Positions 1 to 12,061 of a stretch of 64,000 nt of DNA are shown one piece after another. A program made the translations under genes and the position numbers. The stretch covers positions 93,952,942 to 94,016,941 of the forward strand of contig OX457056.1 in the NCBI GenBank assembly GCA_949752795.1, given 5' to 3'. This DNA is from Hyperoodon ampullatus (lineage: Eukaryota; Chordata; Mammalia; Artiodactyla; Ziphiidae). Below the pieces are notes generated by a model that searched no databases, was not told the DNA's origin, and saw only the letters and a program-made list of their open reading frames with translations. Numbering within the stretch: the first letter of the stretch is position 1; the number at the start of each line of letters is the position of its first letter.

Positions 1-2292
1 CCATTACTGACGTCTGTTTCTTGGGGACCTAACAAAACCCATCCAAAGCCTGTTCCATGTGACTTTGCATATTTGTAACACGTTAACGATCAAGGATGTG
101 GATCAACCTACTCAGTCATTCCGAAAAGTGTTTATGTTTTCAATAAATATTTTGTGACAAGTTACCTTTAACAAAAGTTACACTATATTTTAGTAAATGT
201 TGAGTTTACCTATCAAGTGAATACAATATTTGAATGTCTTATGTTTTTGGTTGGTACACTGTGGAAGGTATAGGGTGCTAGAATCTTCATACATTCCATT
301 TTTATAAATTGCCAATAAGCTTCAAAAATATTTTGCATGCAAGTACATTTATAAAATCACTCTTAGCAAGGAAGCTGTTATAAATAGTACCTGCTTTAAA
401 GAGTTCAACAAGCTCTTGGAAATGAAATCTTCCAGAGCATCAATTCTCAACACAGACCATCAAAAGCACCATATCGGAACAGTTGGTGGGTACAGTAGAG
501 GGGGAAGAGAGAGGGCAACACAGGTATCTCGTGAGATACATAGTGAAAAAAAAATCAGAGCCACAAATAAGAATGACAACTTTCAAACTGACCCATCACT
601 CTACCTAACCAGGCCCTAGGAAAGCAAACTGGTGTGAGGAGGGGACAAGCTTACACCTTTCAGGGACTAACGCTTCATAGGGATGGCTGTACAATTAACA
701 TGAGCTGCGGGCTGCCAATAAAACGTAATAAGCTGGGCCCACATGAAAGCAGGATCCCTGCGGGAACCCAGTCAGGCCCACCACACTAATGGTGGTTTTC
801 GTGCCATTAAACAGCAAGTATGTTAATAATTGTGGTGGTTTATCTCAACACTCCCTGCTGCTTTCAGTGCTTAATTCAAATACAATGTTCATCAGATTTT
901 GCTAGTAGCAAGAGGGAGAGCTTTATCAGAAAATGTAAAGATCACTTTGTGATTATTATTTCACCTTGGGGCAAGCCTACCCTAAGTGTCCCCGCACCGC
1001 TCCTGGTGGGACATTATCTTCTGAAGGTCCTGGAAATGAGTACCACAGTATTTAGATTTTCGTCCATGCCTGCTCCACTCCACCACTGACTCCATACTTT
1101 TAAAAACATTTAATACTGGGCTGACTTAAGCCACACAAAATGGCAATTGATAAGACACGGAGTAAGCTGTGTTTTCGTCTCGGCACAGCCTGGCTGACCT
1201 TATCACTCTCTACTCCACTCCCACCTGGTTCTTGCTGGCCACAGAGCCACTTTCAGTCTTGCCATCCTAAGTCTACTGCACGGACTCTGTTATCTGGTGT
1301 GCTAAATGCTCAAGGCAGTCATGCTGTCCCCCTGTATGCACTCAGCACTTTACATACAGTGCAGGGTCCGAGGACGACCATGGACTAAGAACCCCAGCAG
1401 GTTGTGGAGGTCGGTAGTGGGCTGAGACTAACCTTCAATAAAGTGCCTGGTAGGAGACCCTCTTGTCACTTAAGAGAAATCAATAAAGCTTCCACTTAGA
1501 GTGAATCAGTCTCTAGGAATCTCCCATCACAAGTCAGTGGATGGAAGATTCAGCCAGCATCTTAAAGGGAGCAGTGACATCACTAAGCAGTCACATCACA
1601 ATCTGCCTTAGCAGGGAATGTTCATTGGATTCTCAGATCAGACATTATCAGTGTTCAAATATTTCTGATTGGAAGCTGCATAGAGGATACCAGAAGAGAA
1701 AGAGAATGTCACCTTGAAAAAATGTAGTCTGCCACCCACCCAGCCTTAAGCATCTTATCCTGCCCGGGCACACAAACTCCAGAGAGCCTGACAGTTGGAG
1801 TGCTAGCTGGCCAATTCAAAGGAAAGAGACTTTCCTAGATTCTGCTTAGAAATTCAGAATCTTAACTTGATTTCCTCAGCATCCCACCCCAACTGTTGGT
1901 TATTTGCCTGAAAAACCCTGTCTCTATAAAATTTGAAGACACTCAAAGACATAATTACAAGAGTTTTCACCGATTGCTTTGTTCTTACACCATCTCAAAA
2001 AGTTCCCAAACAACATAAAGTTAACTATGACAGAAAAGCCCCAAATGAGTTTCTGAAGGTCAGGCTAATCAGGCTGATAAAGAGAGGGGATAGAGAAGAT
2101 AATATTGTTATGGGCGCTACCAACATATTTTTCTAATACATCTCATTTTGGGTTGGTCTTGATACCAATTGGAGTCTGAGGAATGGCAGATTTCTCCACA
2201 AGCCTAGTGGAGAGATGTTTCTAACAGGTCCTAAAATATTTACTATGAGTTTCAGTGCTTGAATCAGCTTCTGGGATTAAAATCTGGATCCA

Positions 2293-2497
2293 GGGCTTCC
2301 CTGGCGGCGCAGTGGTTGGGAGTCTGCCTGCCGATGCAGGAGACGCGGGTTCGTGCCCCGGTCCGGGAAGATCCCACATGCCGCAGAGCAGCTGGGCCCA
2401 TGAGCCGTGGCCGCTGAGCCTGCACGTCCGGAGCCTGTGCTCCGCGACTGGAGAGGCCACAGAGGTGAGAGGCCCATGTACCGCAAAGAAAAAAAAA
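2293..2497 (+). mobile_element. CHR-type SINE, young, with perfect target duplication
   Basis: Starts GGGCTTCCCTGGCGGCGCAG, has the tRNA-like B box GGTTCGTGCCC and ends in an A run. It is flanked by perfect 12-bp duplications AATCTGGATCCA at 2281-2292 and 2498-2509. Confidence 0.92.
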
Positions 2498-2554
2498 AAT
2501 CTGGATCCACTATTTCTTACTAACTGTACAATTTTGTACAAATAGGTTAACCTG

Positions 2555-2685
2555 CCTAAACTTCAGTTTCCTCATCTGTAAATTGGTGATAACGTTAGCA
2601 CCTAGCTCAGAGGGTTGTTATGAGAACTATATTTACAACTGCTTAGTACCCTGCCTAGCACAGACTAAGTTCTTAATAATTTATC
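2555..2685 (+). mobile_element. MIR fragment
   Basis: CAGTTTCCTCATCTGTAAAT, then GAGGGTTGTTATGAG and a degraded GCCTAGCACAG. Confidence 0.75.
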
Positions 2686-3969
2686 AATTATTATTATTGT
2701 TGTCATTATTATTTCTATGAAATCAATGGAAGTAATGAGAAGGTGCCATTGGTACACAAGGTAAGGGCCATTTAGTAGCTATTTGCCCAGAAATGAGACT
2801 TATAGTCTCCTTCCTTCTGACAGATGCAGTTATAATGGCCTTGCCAGGCATCCACCTGGCCATTCTGGAGGGCCACTCAACCTTCACCAAGCTCACCTGG
2901 CAACCTAACGCCACAGTGCCAAACGCTGAGTTAGCAGGAAACGCCGAGCCAGCTGGCTGCCACACTGAGCCTTGACAGGACTTCAGAGTCTCCCTCAGAG
3001 GTGACTCTTTAGCCTTCCCAATATTATGGAAACAAATGGTCCTTCGTGGCTGCGGCTCCCTGGGGTCCTTCCTCCTCAGGAGGCTCGTGGTTGCCGAAGC
3101 TGCAGAAAGCTCAGCCTCTTGACCCATCATCGGTCACCATTCTAATGATCTGGCAGGAAAAGATACCTGCCCTCAGTCCCCCTGGGGTGGACTCACAGTA
3201 ATTTATGAGCCAGCAGAGCACCCCTTCCTCACGACTTAATATGCTTAACAGCTAATTGCATCTGTGTAGGGATTACACTTTACATTGTGCAGCTTTATGG
3301 AAACAAACCCCGGGCTTCCTCGGATTCCCTTAAACAGCTCCTTATCTCGGAGAGGGAGATCCTTATCAGGGCCATATGTTAGAGGGCCTGGACTGTTTCC
3401 AAATGACCCCAGGAGAGTCTGGGGCCTAATCAGTCTGCAGGCCCAAAGAGGGGCCTTGAACAGAGTCCCAACCTGAACCAGCTGGGAGGCCAAAGCCAAG
3501 GGAGGAGCTTCCTCCCTGCCTTCTGTCCTCCATAAACCTGTCAAAGGCCAAGCTGGGGCCCAGATGACCCACATCAGCTCCACTGCCCCGGTGACCAGGG
3601 CTTCCTGTGCTGACCTCCATGCCACGTGGAGCTTGAGCGAGCAAAGCCCAGGGGATTACTGAGCACCTTATCCAAAGTCAAAGCGAAGCTTTTGCTCTTC
3701 CAGGGGTGCTGTAGAAGGATTCTTTTGGTAGTAACACTTGGCTTTTTAACTTACAAGTTAGCTAAGCCCCTCCAACCCCCGAGGGAACCAGTCAATGCCA
3801 CCGCCTTCCTTTTGCCAGGATGGCAAGGTAGGCCCCAGCCGGAGAAACAACTTGCTTCATACACAATTATTGCAAGGCTTGGGAGATTCCCGCCTTGGCA
3901 GACACAGAAAACACTCCTTCCCCTGGGTTACAAACAATTCAGTTAAAGACCGAGTCTTAAGGAACTCCT

Positions 3970-3987
3970 GGGGGGGGGGGGGGGGGG
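3970..3987. repeat. G18 homopolymer
   Basis: Eighteen consecutive Gs followed by CGGGGCC. Prone to length errors in assembly. Confidence 0.95.
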
Positions 3988-4404
3988 CGGGGCCGCCAAG
4001 TGTAAAGAGCAGGAAATGTCTCCCAGCTTGCGGAGCCCGGGAGCCAGAGGGGCCCTGCTGGAGTTTTCCAGCCTGTGACTCACGGGGCCACTTCCCTGCT
4101 GAACCCAGCCTGCACTCCGGCTCCTCGGCCACTGTGTCTCAGAGCCTCTTCCTGTCTCCATTCCACCCAGGCCCCTGAACAAAGCAGAAGTCTGGAGTCC
4201 ACGGCAAAGACTAAAGTGTTGTGTATATATTTGGGCGTCATCTGTGGAAGCTGCTATTTTGAAAACAAAAAAGTAACTTCCCTACCCTCAGAAGAACGAG
4301 CTCTTAGAAGCGTCTACATTAACAATTTGAGACTGAAGTCTTGATGATCACCTCTTGAAAAAAGAAAGGAAGACATAGTACATTCTTTTTCATTGATTCA
4401 TAAT

Positions 4405-4640
4405 AACAGGTAAGGAACTTATTGAGCACTTATGTGCCAGGCACTGACCTAAGCCCTTTACATCCATTACTTTATTTAACCCTTATGACAACCCCTGTAC
4501 GGTTGTTACCTCCATTTCATGAATGAGGAAACTGAGGCTCAGAGAGGTCAGTAACTTGTACGTGATCACACAGCTAGTATATGGTAGAGTCAGGATCCAA
4601 ACCCGTCTGTCTTACTCAAGCACCCAGCTTCCTGGTCTCT
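4405..4640 (-). mobile_element. MIR
   Basis: Well preserved MIR: TTATTGAGCACTTATGTGCC, GAGGAAACTGAGGCTCAGAG and ATCACACAGCTAGTA in consensus order. Confidence 0.85.
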
Positions 4641-5725
4641 AATATTCTGGGCTGAAAGAGGACTTGGAGGCCATCTGAGCCAACTGGTACTCTGATCCTC
4701 AACTCTTATAACTCCTCTCCAACACCCTTACAGAACAATCTCTACTTACTCCAGGGAAGGGAGACTCTGTGAGGCACAAAGGAAAGAACATGTGATTGGG
4801 CATCAGATGACCCAGGGTCTGCCAGTCTCATGGTTTGTATCCATTGGTCGAACTGCCCTTTGGCAACACAAAAGAAAGAGCACTTTCCATGGAAGCTTCC
4901 TCACATATTAAAAGAGAGCCCTTGCATAACCCCTTAAATCTTCTCCAGTCTAACTAGTTCCAGTTTGCCAACCATTCTGTATGTAAGACCATCCCAGTCA
5001 CCTTCCTGTGGGTGTACTACAGCTTGTCAAATTATCTCTTAAGTGTGGTTACAAGAACGGAGAGTCAGAATCAAGTTGGTCTAATCAGCAAGTAGACGGG
5101 GACAACTCCCTCCCTTGATCTCCCTGTATTTATACAACTTAAAATTTCCTTCGCCTCTTTGAAAACTCCAACGTACCCTGAACATGTAGTCAACAAAAGC
5201 CCTTAAGGTTTTTTTTTTTTTTGCTCTTGCTGGTACCTAGGAAACCAAGCTAAAATGCCAAAAATCAATTTGCTGAGAGCCAATTGGCTAAAATTCTATT
5301 TACCAAATGACCAATTTTATCATTGCATTCCACAGATATTGAGTACCTACTACTGTCCAGACACTGTTCTAGACACTAGAGATAAAGTAGTGAACAAAAT
5401 AGACAGAAATTCTTGTCTTGATGAAGCTAACATTCTTAGTATAATGGAATTGCTCCGGCCACTTTTGAGCTCTTATTGCTTTGAATGTCATTTCAATAAT
5501 GCCTCAAATGGCACATGAGACTTCATCTTGCATTTGTAGCAGCAGTTAGTAAGAAAAAATTCAGCATTTCATATCATTGTGATTAGTTTGGATCCCTTGA
5601 GAGAATTTATATATCAGTGGCAAATATATAATACAATTTTATGCTGAAATTGATGAGTCTGAATGACTCATTGAAAATGATTAAATGTATTAATGGGAAA
5701 TGGAAGCCTATGTCCATCAACTTTT

Positions 5726-5936
5726 TTTTTTTTTTTTTTTTTTTGCGGTACGCGGGCCTCTCACTGTTGTGGCCTCTCCCGTTGCAGAGCACAGGCTCCG
5801 GATGCACAGGCCCAACGGCCATGGCCCACGGGCCCAGCCGCTCCGCGGCATGTGGGATCCTCCCGGACCGGGGCACGAACCCGTGTCCCCTGCATCGGCA
5901 GGCGGACTCCCAACCACTGCGCCACCAGGGAAGCCC
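5726..5936 (-). mobile_element. CHR-type SINE, young
   Basis: Full-length inverted copy with a long T run at left and the complement of the head (CACCAGGGAAGCCC) at right. Target duplication TCCATCAACTTTT at 5713-5725 and 5937-5949, perfect. Confidence 0.92.
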
Positions 5937-6529
5937 TCCATCAACTTTTGAAGAATTGAACTTTCCATAAAATTCTATTTTGAAGACAGAGTGAAAACCA
6001 GTCCATTACAACTTCACAGAAATCTTCAATACAAATTGCTGTAAACTTTATAGATAATTCTTAAAAGTTTGGTGTTTATTGACAAGTTTAATTTGATGAG
6101 TTCATCATTGGGCAAACCAGTCATCTGACAAACTGATTTTTAGCAAATTGGTCATTGTCTAGCCGATTTTTGGCAAACTGATATTTGTTAACCAATTTAA
6201 AGTTATTGTTAAGCCATGGTGCCCCATCCCAAAATTTGTGCAGAAAAACTGAATTAAGTTATTTGAGTCACTGACCAGTGAGCTTTTACTGAATCCTGAC
6301 TCTATCACACTGCAATCTTCCCAGGCACTTGTCATCCAGCAATTTGTTCTTCATGCTGTGTCCTTACGCCAGTCTTCAAACCTAGGGAACCAGGGACAGC
6401 AGAAAGTACCATTGGAGACCTCCAACCAGTTTGTCAATGGTAAGTTAATTAACAATCTTTGAGAACTATCATTCAACAAGCTATAAACCTAACTTCCCTA
6501 TCCCCAGCAGCATAAGAAAATAGCTACCT

Positions 6530-6665
6530 TTATTGAATACTTTCCACTTATCAGGTAGTATGGTGGGTATTTTACATACATATCTCATTTAATTCTTATC
6601 CAGCTAAGGAAAAGAAGACTCAAAGAGGTTAAGTAACTTGCTCAAGACCATACAGCTAGTAAGTA
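6530..6665 (-). mobile_element. MIR fragment
   Basis: TTTATTGAATACTTTCCACT, then GAGGTTAAGTAACTTGCTCA and ACAGCTAGTAAG. Confidence 0.75.
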
Positions 6666-8025
6666 ACACACTTTCTTCCCTCTGGAAATCAGATGTTTAT
6701 TGTAACACTAAACTTTTACATTTAGTCAAAGTGGATTTAGCTTGTAGATAAAGCTGCCTGAAAGATGGAAATATTTAAGCCAACATATATTAACTAAGAC
6801 ACTTAAAGGTACCAGGACACCTTCATATGTACCTTTTATTTGGTTGGTTGATTTATCAGATGAGTCAGCTCATCAGCTCACTGCTTTCCATCAGGAGAGA
6901 GGATCCCATCCTGGTTCCCATCCCAAATATGAACATGTCCCCAAGGTATAAGTAGACTGGATTCAATCCCGGCATAACCTTGCTTACCAGGGTTTCAAAT
7001 TTTAACTGCCAGTCTTCACTTGTAACCTGGTGATAATAGCACCTAAAATGAGGGCCCATTACAAGGATTTAATGAGATAAAATGTGAGGAGTGCATAGCT
7101 CAATGCCTGGCATATGGCAGACGATCAATGATCAAGGTTATTTCTCTGTCCTTCAGGCTACTCAGGTCTGAGTGGCTGCAGAGCTACTTGAAATGTCTAT
7201 CACCATGAAACAGAGAAACATAATGAAAGTTGAATCCATGATATATATTTATCTAAAAATTCTATTACCATGATTAAACTTGTTCTAATATATATATGTC
7301 ATCCAAAATTAATACTTATTGGTACTTCTTTTTAAAGTGAACATTACTAAGTAATTCTGTAAGATTGGACTCAGGAATAGTTTCTGGCACGACATCCTCT
7401 TGTCTTGTTCATCAGTCAGAGAAGGAATAAGCTCTCCTGCAGTGCAAAAGACTACAAGAATGAAAGTTGGGCAGAACACTGAAATTTACTGATGAATGAG
7501 GCTGATAAAGGAAGAAGGAGGATCTTTTTTTCTCTGCATGACAGGTCCTCAAGGCAATTTGCCAACCATATTAGACAGGGGCAGGGGGAAAAGGCACAGC
7601 AATATATCATGATCTATTCATGGTGATTGAACTAAAAGAAAATTCTGTTTCTATTGACTTCAAGTATATGCTGCTTAAAAGATTCTCAAGGTGGTTTATA
7701 CAGGAGTACACTTTGATTTGTAAAACAGATGTACTCCTGAAATGTTGCATGCTACTTGATAATATTTTGAAATACCCAAGGGGAAGTCATTATACATTTA
7801 GAACAATCCCTACTGAAGAATTCCTAGTAAAACTAATGGCAATGACGGAATTTATTCTTTCCATACTTTGGATTTTCATCCACTGGAAAAGTTCAAAATG
7901 TAGAACAGTAGTATAAAGGTCAAACAATTACTTATGACAAAACAAAAGATTCCTTCTATGTTGCCATACAATGCCTGCCAACACGGAATTCTTCTGGGTG
8001 CATTAACAGAATCTCCTCTTGCTTT

Positions 8026-8331
8026 TTTTTTTTTTAAGATGTTGGGGGTAGGAGTTTATTGATTATTTATTTTGCTGTGTTGGGTCTTCGTTTCTGTGCA
8101 AGGGCTTTCTCTAGTGTGGCAAGCGGGGGCCACTCTTTATCGCAGTGCGCGGGCCTCTCACTATCGCGGCCTCTCGTTGCGGAGCGCAGGCTCCAGAGGC
8201 GCAGGCTCAGTAGTTGTGGCTCACGGGCCTAGTTGCTCCACGGCATGTGGGATCTTCCCAGACCAGAGCTCGAACCTGTGTCCCCTGCATTAGCAGGCAG
8301 ATTCTCAACCACTGCACCACCAGGGAAGCCC
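8026..8331 (-). mobile_element. CHR-type SINE, longer older form
   Basis: Inverted copy with the extended 3' part (GTTGGGTCTTCGTTTCTGTG) seen in older CHR members. Target duplication TCTCCTCTTGCTTT at 8012-8025 and 8332-8345, perfect. Confidence 0.9.
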
Positions 8332-11300
8332 TCTCCTCTTGCTTTACAAGTGAAATGCAAATTTTTCAAGGTGAGGTGAACCAGACCAAGAAAAGCATTT
8401 CCTCAGCCTTCTGTCAGAAGGCTTCTTATCTGGTTTGTCCCATGAGCATCCTGACTCTGAAGTCAGGTTAAGCGTGGAATCTATGTATTACAATACCTAG
8501 AAGGGTTCTTGAACTCAGATCTTTATTCAAAAATGACTGAATGAAGAATGAGCCAATAATGAGAACGATGCTCAATTTGTTAAAGGGGTACCATAAGGAT
8601 ATGTAGAGAGTTCTGGAATAAGATTGGAGTTCCTCCTCTCTAGGGTTCTGCTGATAACCTGTAACCCAAGCAGCTAAGAAAACAGTTTTGACCACTGTCT
8701 GCTAAGGTGCCTGGCACATAGTAAATGCCTAAGAAACATTTGTAGAAACCATCAGTGAGGATCCCTTTATGTCTCCTACATAAAAGGAGGAGATTGCCAC
8801 CCAATCTACACTGTGATGCCCACATCTTGCTTTAGGGTCCCGATTAATTCAATGAGTTAATATTAATAAACTCTTTTCAAAAGAGTGTCTGGCACAATGT
8901 AGCATTTTTAAAGTACAGTTAAATATAAACAAACAAATAAATATTACTTGCTTAAAGTTTAGTATTAAGGGCTGAATCTTTGGTACCTGATTTCTCTGGA
9001 GGGCCTTGCTTTTTCCCCACTATGTGCTGCAGGATTCCTGTCTGCCAGTTTTCTTGTTAGCTTTGGGGGATGAATGTGGAATGTTGTTGCTCCCTATGTA
9101 TCTAGCCTGAATTCTCTACTTTGCGGCTCGGTTTTCATTTCCATTTCTGTTCTCTCTGTGGCAATGAACGGAATGTTTTCAATCCCCTTTATCAGGATAA
9201 GACATTCAGCTTAAAGAGATTCCATGCAAAGCACCAGGCTCCCATGAAACCTCTCCCCATAACAATGGTTCAGAGGGCTCTTGATGAGTCATTTCTTACC
9301 CCATATCCTGTGAAGTACACACGGGATCAGAGTCAGCCACTGAGAGTATCCTTCACACTGAAGAACTCAACCCACTTTCCTGGACTTATTCCACACCCCC
9401 TGCCCCCCACAAACGTCACTCCCTGAAGAAGGGAGAGGACAGAGAGCAAAGAATGGAATACAACTGGAGCGAAGGACTGCTTTCTCATTCCCTGCCCTTT
9501 TTCTATTCCAGTGTATCTAAAAGTTGAGAGCTTCTAGCAATTAGAGTATAGTATGGGGGTATGCTGTCACCAGTTACTGGTAAGTACACTGATCATAGGT
9601 TCTAAAGTACTCGGAATAAACAAAAGGTGAGACTAACATAAAAAATCAAACCATAGGTTTTCATTCTTTTATTTTTAAACCAAAAACTATGAGTGAAACT
9701 ATTGAATGTAATGTTGTTCTACAGGTATCAAGAAGTCACATAAAGGTCATATGCTGTGTTGTAAAGAAAATAAAATCTAAGATACAGTTTGATGTCTTCT
9801 CATTAACATTCACTTGTCACGTATCTGTCACAGTTTACTGCAATCCTTGTCTTATCAATAGTCTTCCTTAGAATACTTTTTTCCTAACTCAGAGCTCTTA
9901 TCTCTGAGTCAGACCTCAGCTGAGCCTGGTATGTTCTACCACTTTAGCTCCAGAACTTCAGGCCAACTTACATTTCTCTCTGATTTGCTCCTCCCAGATT
10001 CTTGTAATTCTCTCCATTCTGATCAAAACTGGAGCAAATGGCTTTATTTTACCTTTTTAACCTCTATTACCTAGGAGCATTCTGTAACTTTCCCCCTCCA
10101 AAATCAGACTTAATATTGGTTTCACAAAGACTGCCCAGATTTCCACTTATGTCTAAACCCTTACGTGGGGGAGACTCATGTAGAAAATGCAATTTTATAA
10201 AAACAGATTGGAACCCCCTTTGATCTGTGCTCACTCCTTACCTGAAAGCATGGACATGACATGCCTACTATCCCTAAGGGACAAGGGCACACAAATGTGG
10301 AAAGATTTATATCAAGAGCTACTCACGGAAAGGCTTTAGCTTTCTGGGTTTGCCTACATTTTACCATGTGGGTGATGAATATCTGAGTGAGAGGTAGAAA
10401 GAAAAACATACTAGGGGAGACAGGAAAATGGGTTAACTACAAAGTTGTGGATTTGAGATTTTTACTTTTCTTCTTTCATTGAAACAGACATTGATAGGAA
10501 TAGTTAGTCCAGGGGTAATGAACTTAAACTTCCCACCACTCTCCTCTCTCCTGTGATGTGGTTGAGGAGAAAGGCTGCTGGGGGGAGGGTTCACAGGAGA
10601 GGAAGTTTAGTGGAAAGAGGGAAACAGGAGGAGAAGGGACAAAGGGGTTTGAGAAGAGGGAGAAGAACAAAGCAAGTCAAGGGAGAGAATGAGAGAGGTC
10701 AGGAGCCAAGGGGAGACAGTGTGGCCTCACCTAAAACACACCAAATACCTTCAGTGAAAGCCTTGAAAATAAGGCCGTGCAGGAAGCACTTTAAAAAGCT
10801 ACAACGTTCTCTTCAATACAGGGGCAAATGAGGAGAGAGGAGGAGCTAAGAACAAGGGGCGTGGAAAACAGAAAAGAGAAGAAGGAGAGGGCCAAACCTC
10901 ACCTCCTAATTATGCTGCCTGAGGTGCTGAAAGCATTTCTGTATGAAGTGGGAAGTTTCAAATGAATCCAATTTCCTGGCATTGGAAACAGTGCCAGGGG
11001 CCGCTTATGAGAAACAAAATCTCTTCTTCCTAAAATAAAGAAAATTCTGTTTGTCTATGAGGTCTTCTCCATCTTGAATAACCTAGACTCTTCTGCCATT
11101 CATTTACTGGACAACACTGTAACAATGGGAAAGACAAGGCCAGGCGTGACCTACAGTTTAACATCTGTCAGAAGACCCCACTCCACTAACTCTAGCCAAT
11201 GGACCAATCTGTAAGTGCAGTGCCCAGGAACCACACACACCCGGAGCCACCCTCTTTTCCATCATAAAGTTGTGCAGAATGTCTCAGTGAGATGATAGCA

Positions 11301-11394
11301 TTTGAAAAATGGTACAGTGTGTATTTCCCCAAGCACAGGGGAAAAGAGGTATATTTAATAAACAACGCTGCCATGATGGACAGCCGCTTGAAGA

Positions 11395-11620
11395 AAATAA
11401 AGCCAGGTCCTTACCTCACTCCATATACAAAAATAAATCCCAAATGGATTTAAATGTAATAAAAGACAGAAGGCAATTTAGAATTTTGCATTATTTTAGA
11501 ATTGGAAAGACCTTCCTGAATATGATTAAAAAACCTAGAAGACATTAAAAAAATAGGCATATCTTTTGATTACATAAACGTTTCAAAATCTTGTATAAAA
11601 AAAATCCCACGAAGAAAGAG
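11395..11620 (+). mobile_element. L1 ORF2-end fragment downstream of KDR
   Basis: CCTTACCTCACTCCATATAC, AATCCCAAATGGATTTAAAT and the following A-rich text match the end of L1 ORF2. It is broken by stops and truncated, and lies about 450 bases past the KDR poly(A) signal. Confidence 0.7.
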
Positions 11621-12061
11621 TAGGACCACACTGTGGTGCCAATGATCTTTGGATAATTCCACTCACTGAATTCAGGCAAAAGTAATCATTTAAAATGGCA
11701 ACGTTGGATCTGAGGTTCTGACACTGCAAGGACAGAGTAAAGCATTATTGAAAACTATAGATATGTTCCATGCTTCCCTGCACTGCCAGGTCTGGCCACC
11801 TATCTCGGGATCTCTCGCCCCATAATTTTCATGGTTGGCTGTTCTAACAGGCATAGGGGTTACTAGCGAGCCACAAATACTGTTGGAGTATTTATCAGGT
11901 ATCTCTCAGTCCATGTTTTAAGAATCTCAGAAGTGCTTGGAATTTAACAAGAGTGCATGTGTGTGTGAATTATTTGTGTAATGAAGAAGAGGAGGGGGAG
12001 AAGCATTTAAGCCAGAAATATTTACCCTCAAAACAGCTGTGATAGTATTATACCACTGTAT

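Larger units (their letters stand above)
1..12061. other. Intergenic DNA downstream of KDR
   Basis: No gene recognised. It holds three CHR SINEs (2293, 5726, 8026), MIR copies (about 2555, 4405, 6530, 7040 and 8695), an L2-like fragment near 5320-5410, an L1 ORF2/3' fragment (11395-11620), an 18-base G run (3970-3987) and a purine-rich stretch near 10555-10880. Open frames here (for example 2723-3130 and 9121-9426) resemble no family I know. In other mammals this side faces KIT. Confidence 0.7.

Noticed and set aside
2293..2360. tRNA-like A and B boxes (GGCGCAGTGGTTGG, GGTTCGTGCCC)
   Set aside because: They are the tRNA-derived head of CHR SINEs. There is no complete cloverleaf, so no tRNA gene is called.
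2723..3130. 135-codon minus-strand open frame downstream of KDR
   Set aside because: No family resemblance; it overlaps a second frame on the other strand; no splice or poly(A) context.
9121..9426. 101-codon open frame downstream of KDR
   Set aside because: It begins with TTG rather than ATG and resembles no protein I know. There is no splice or promoter context.
10553..10831. 92-codon Lys/Arg/Gly-rich open frame
   Set aside because: A translation of a purine-rich low-complexity stretch, with no conserved motif.
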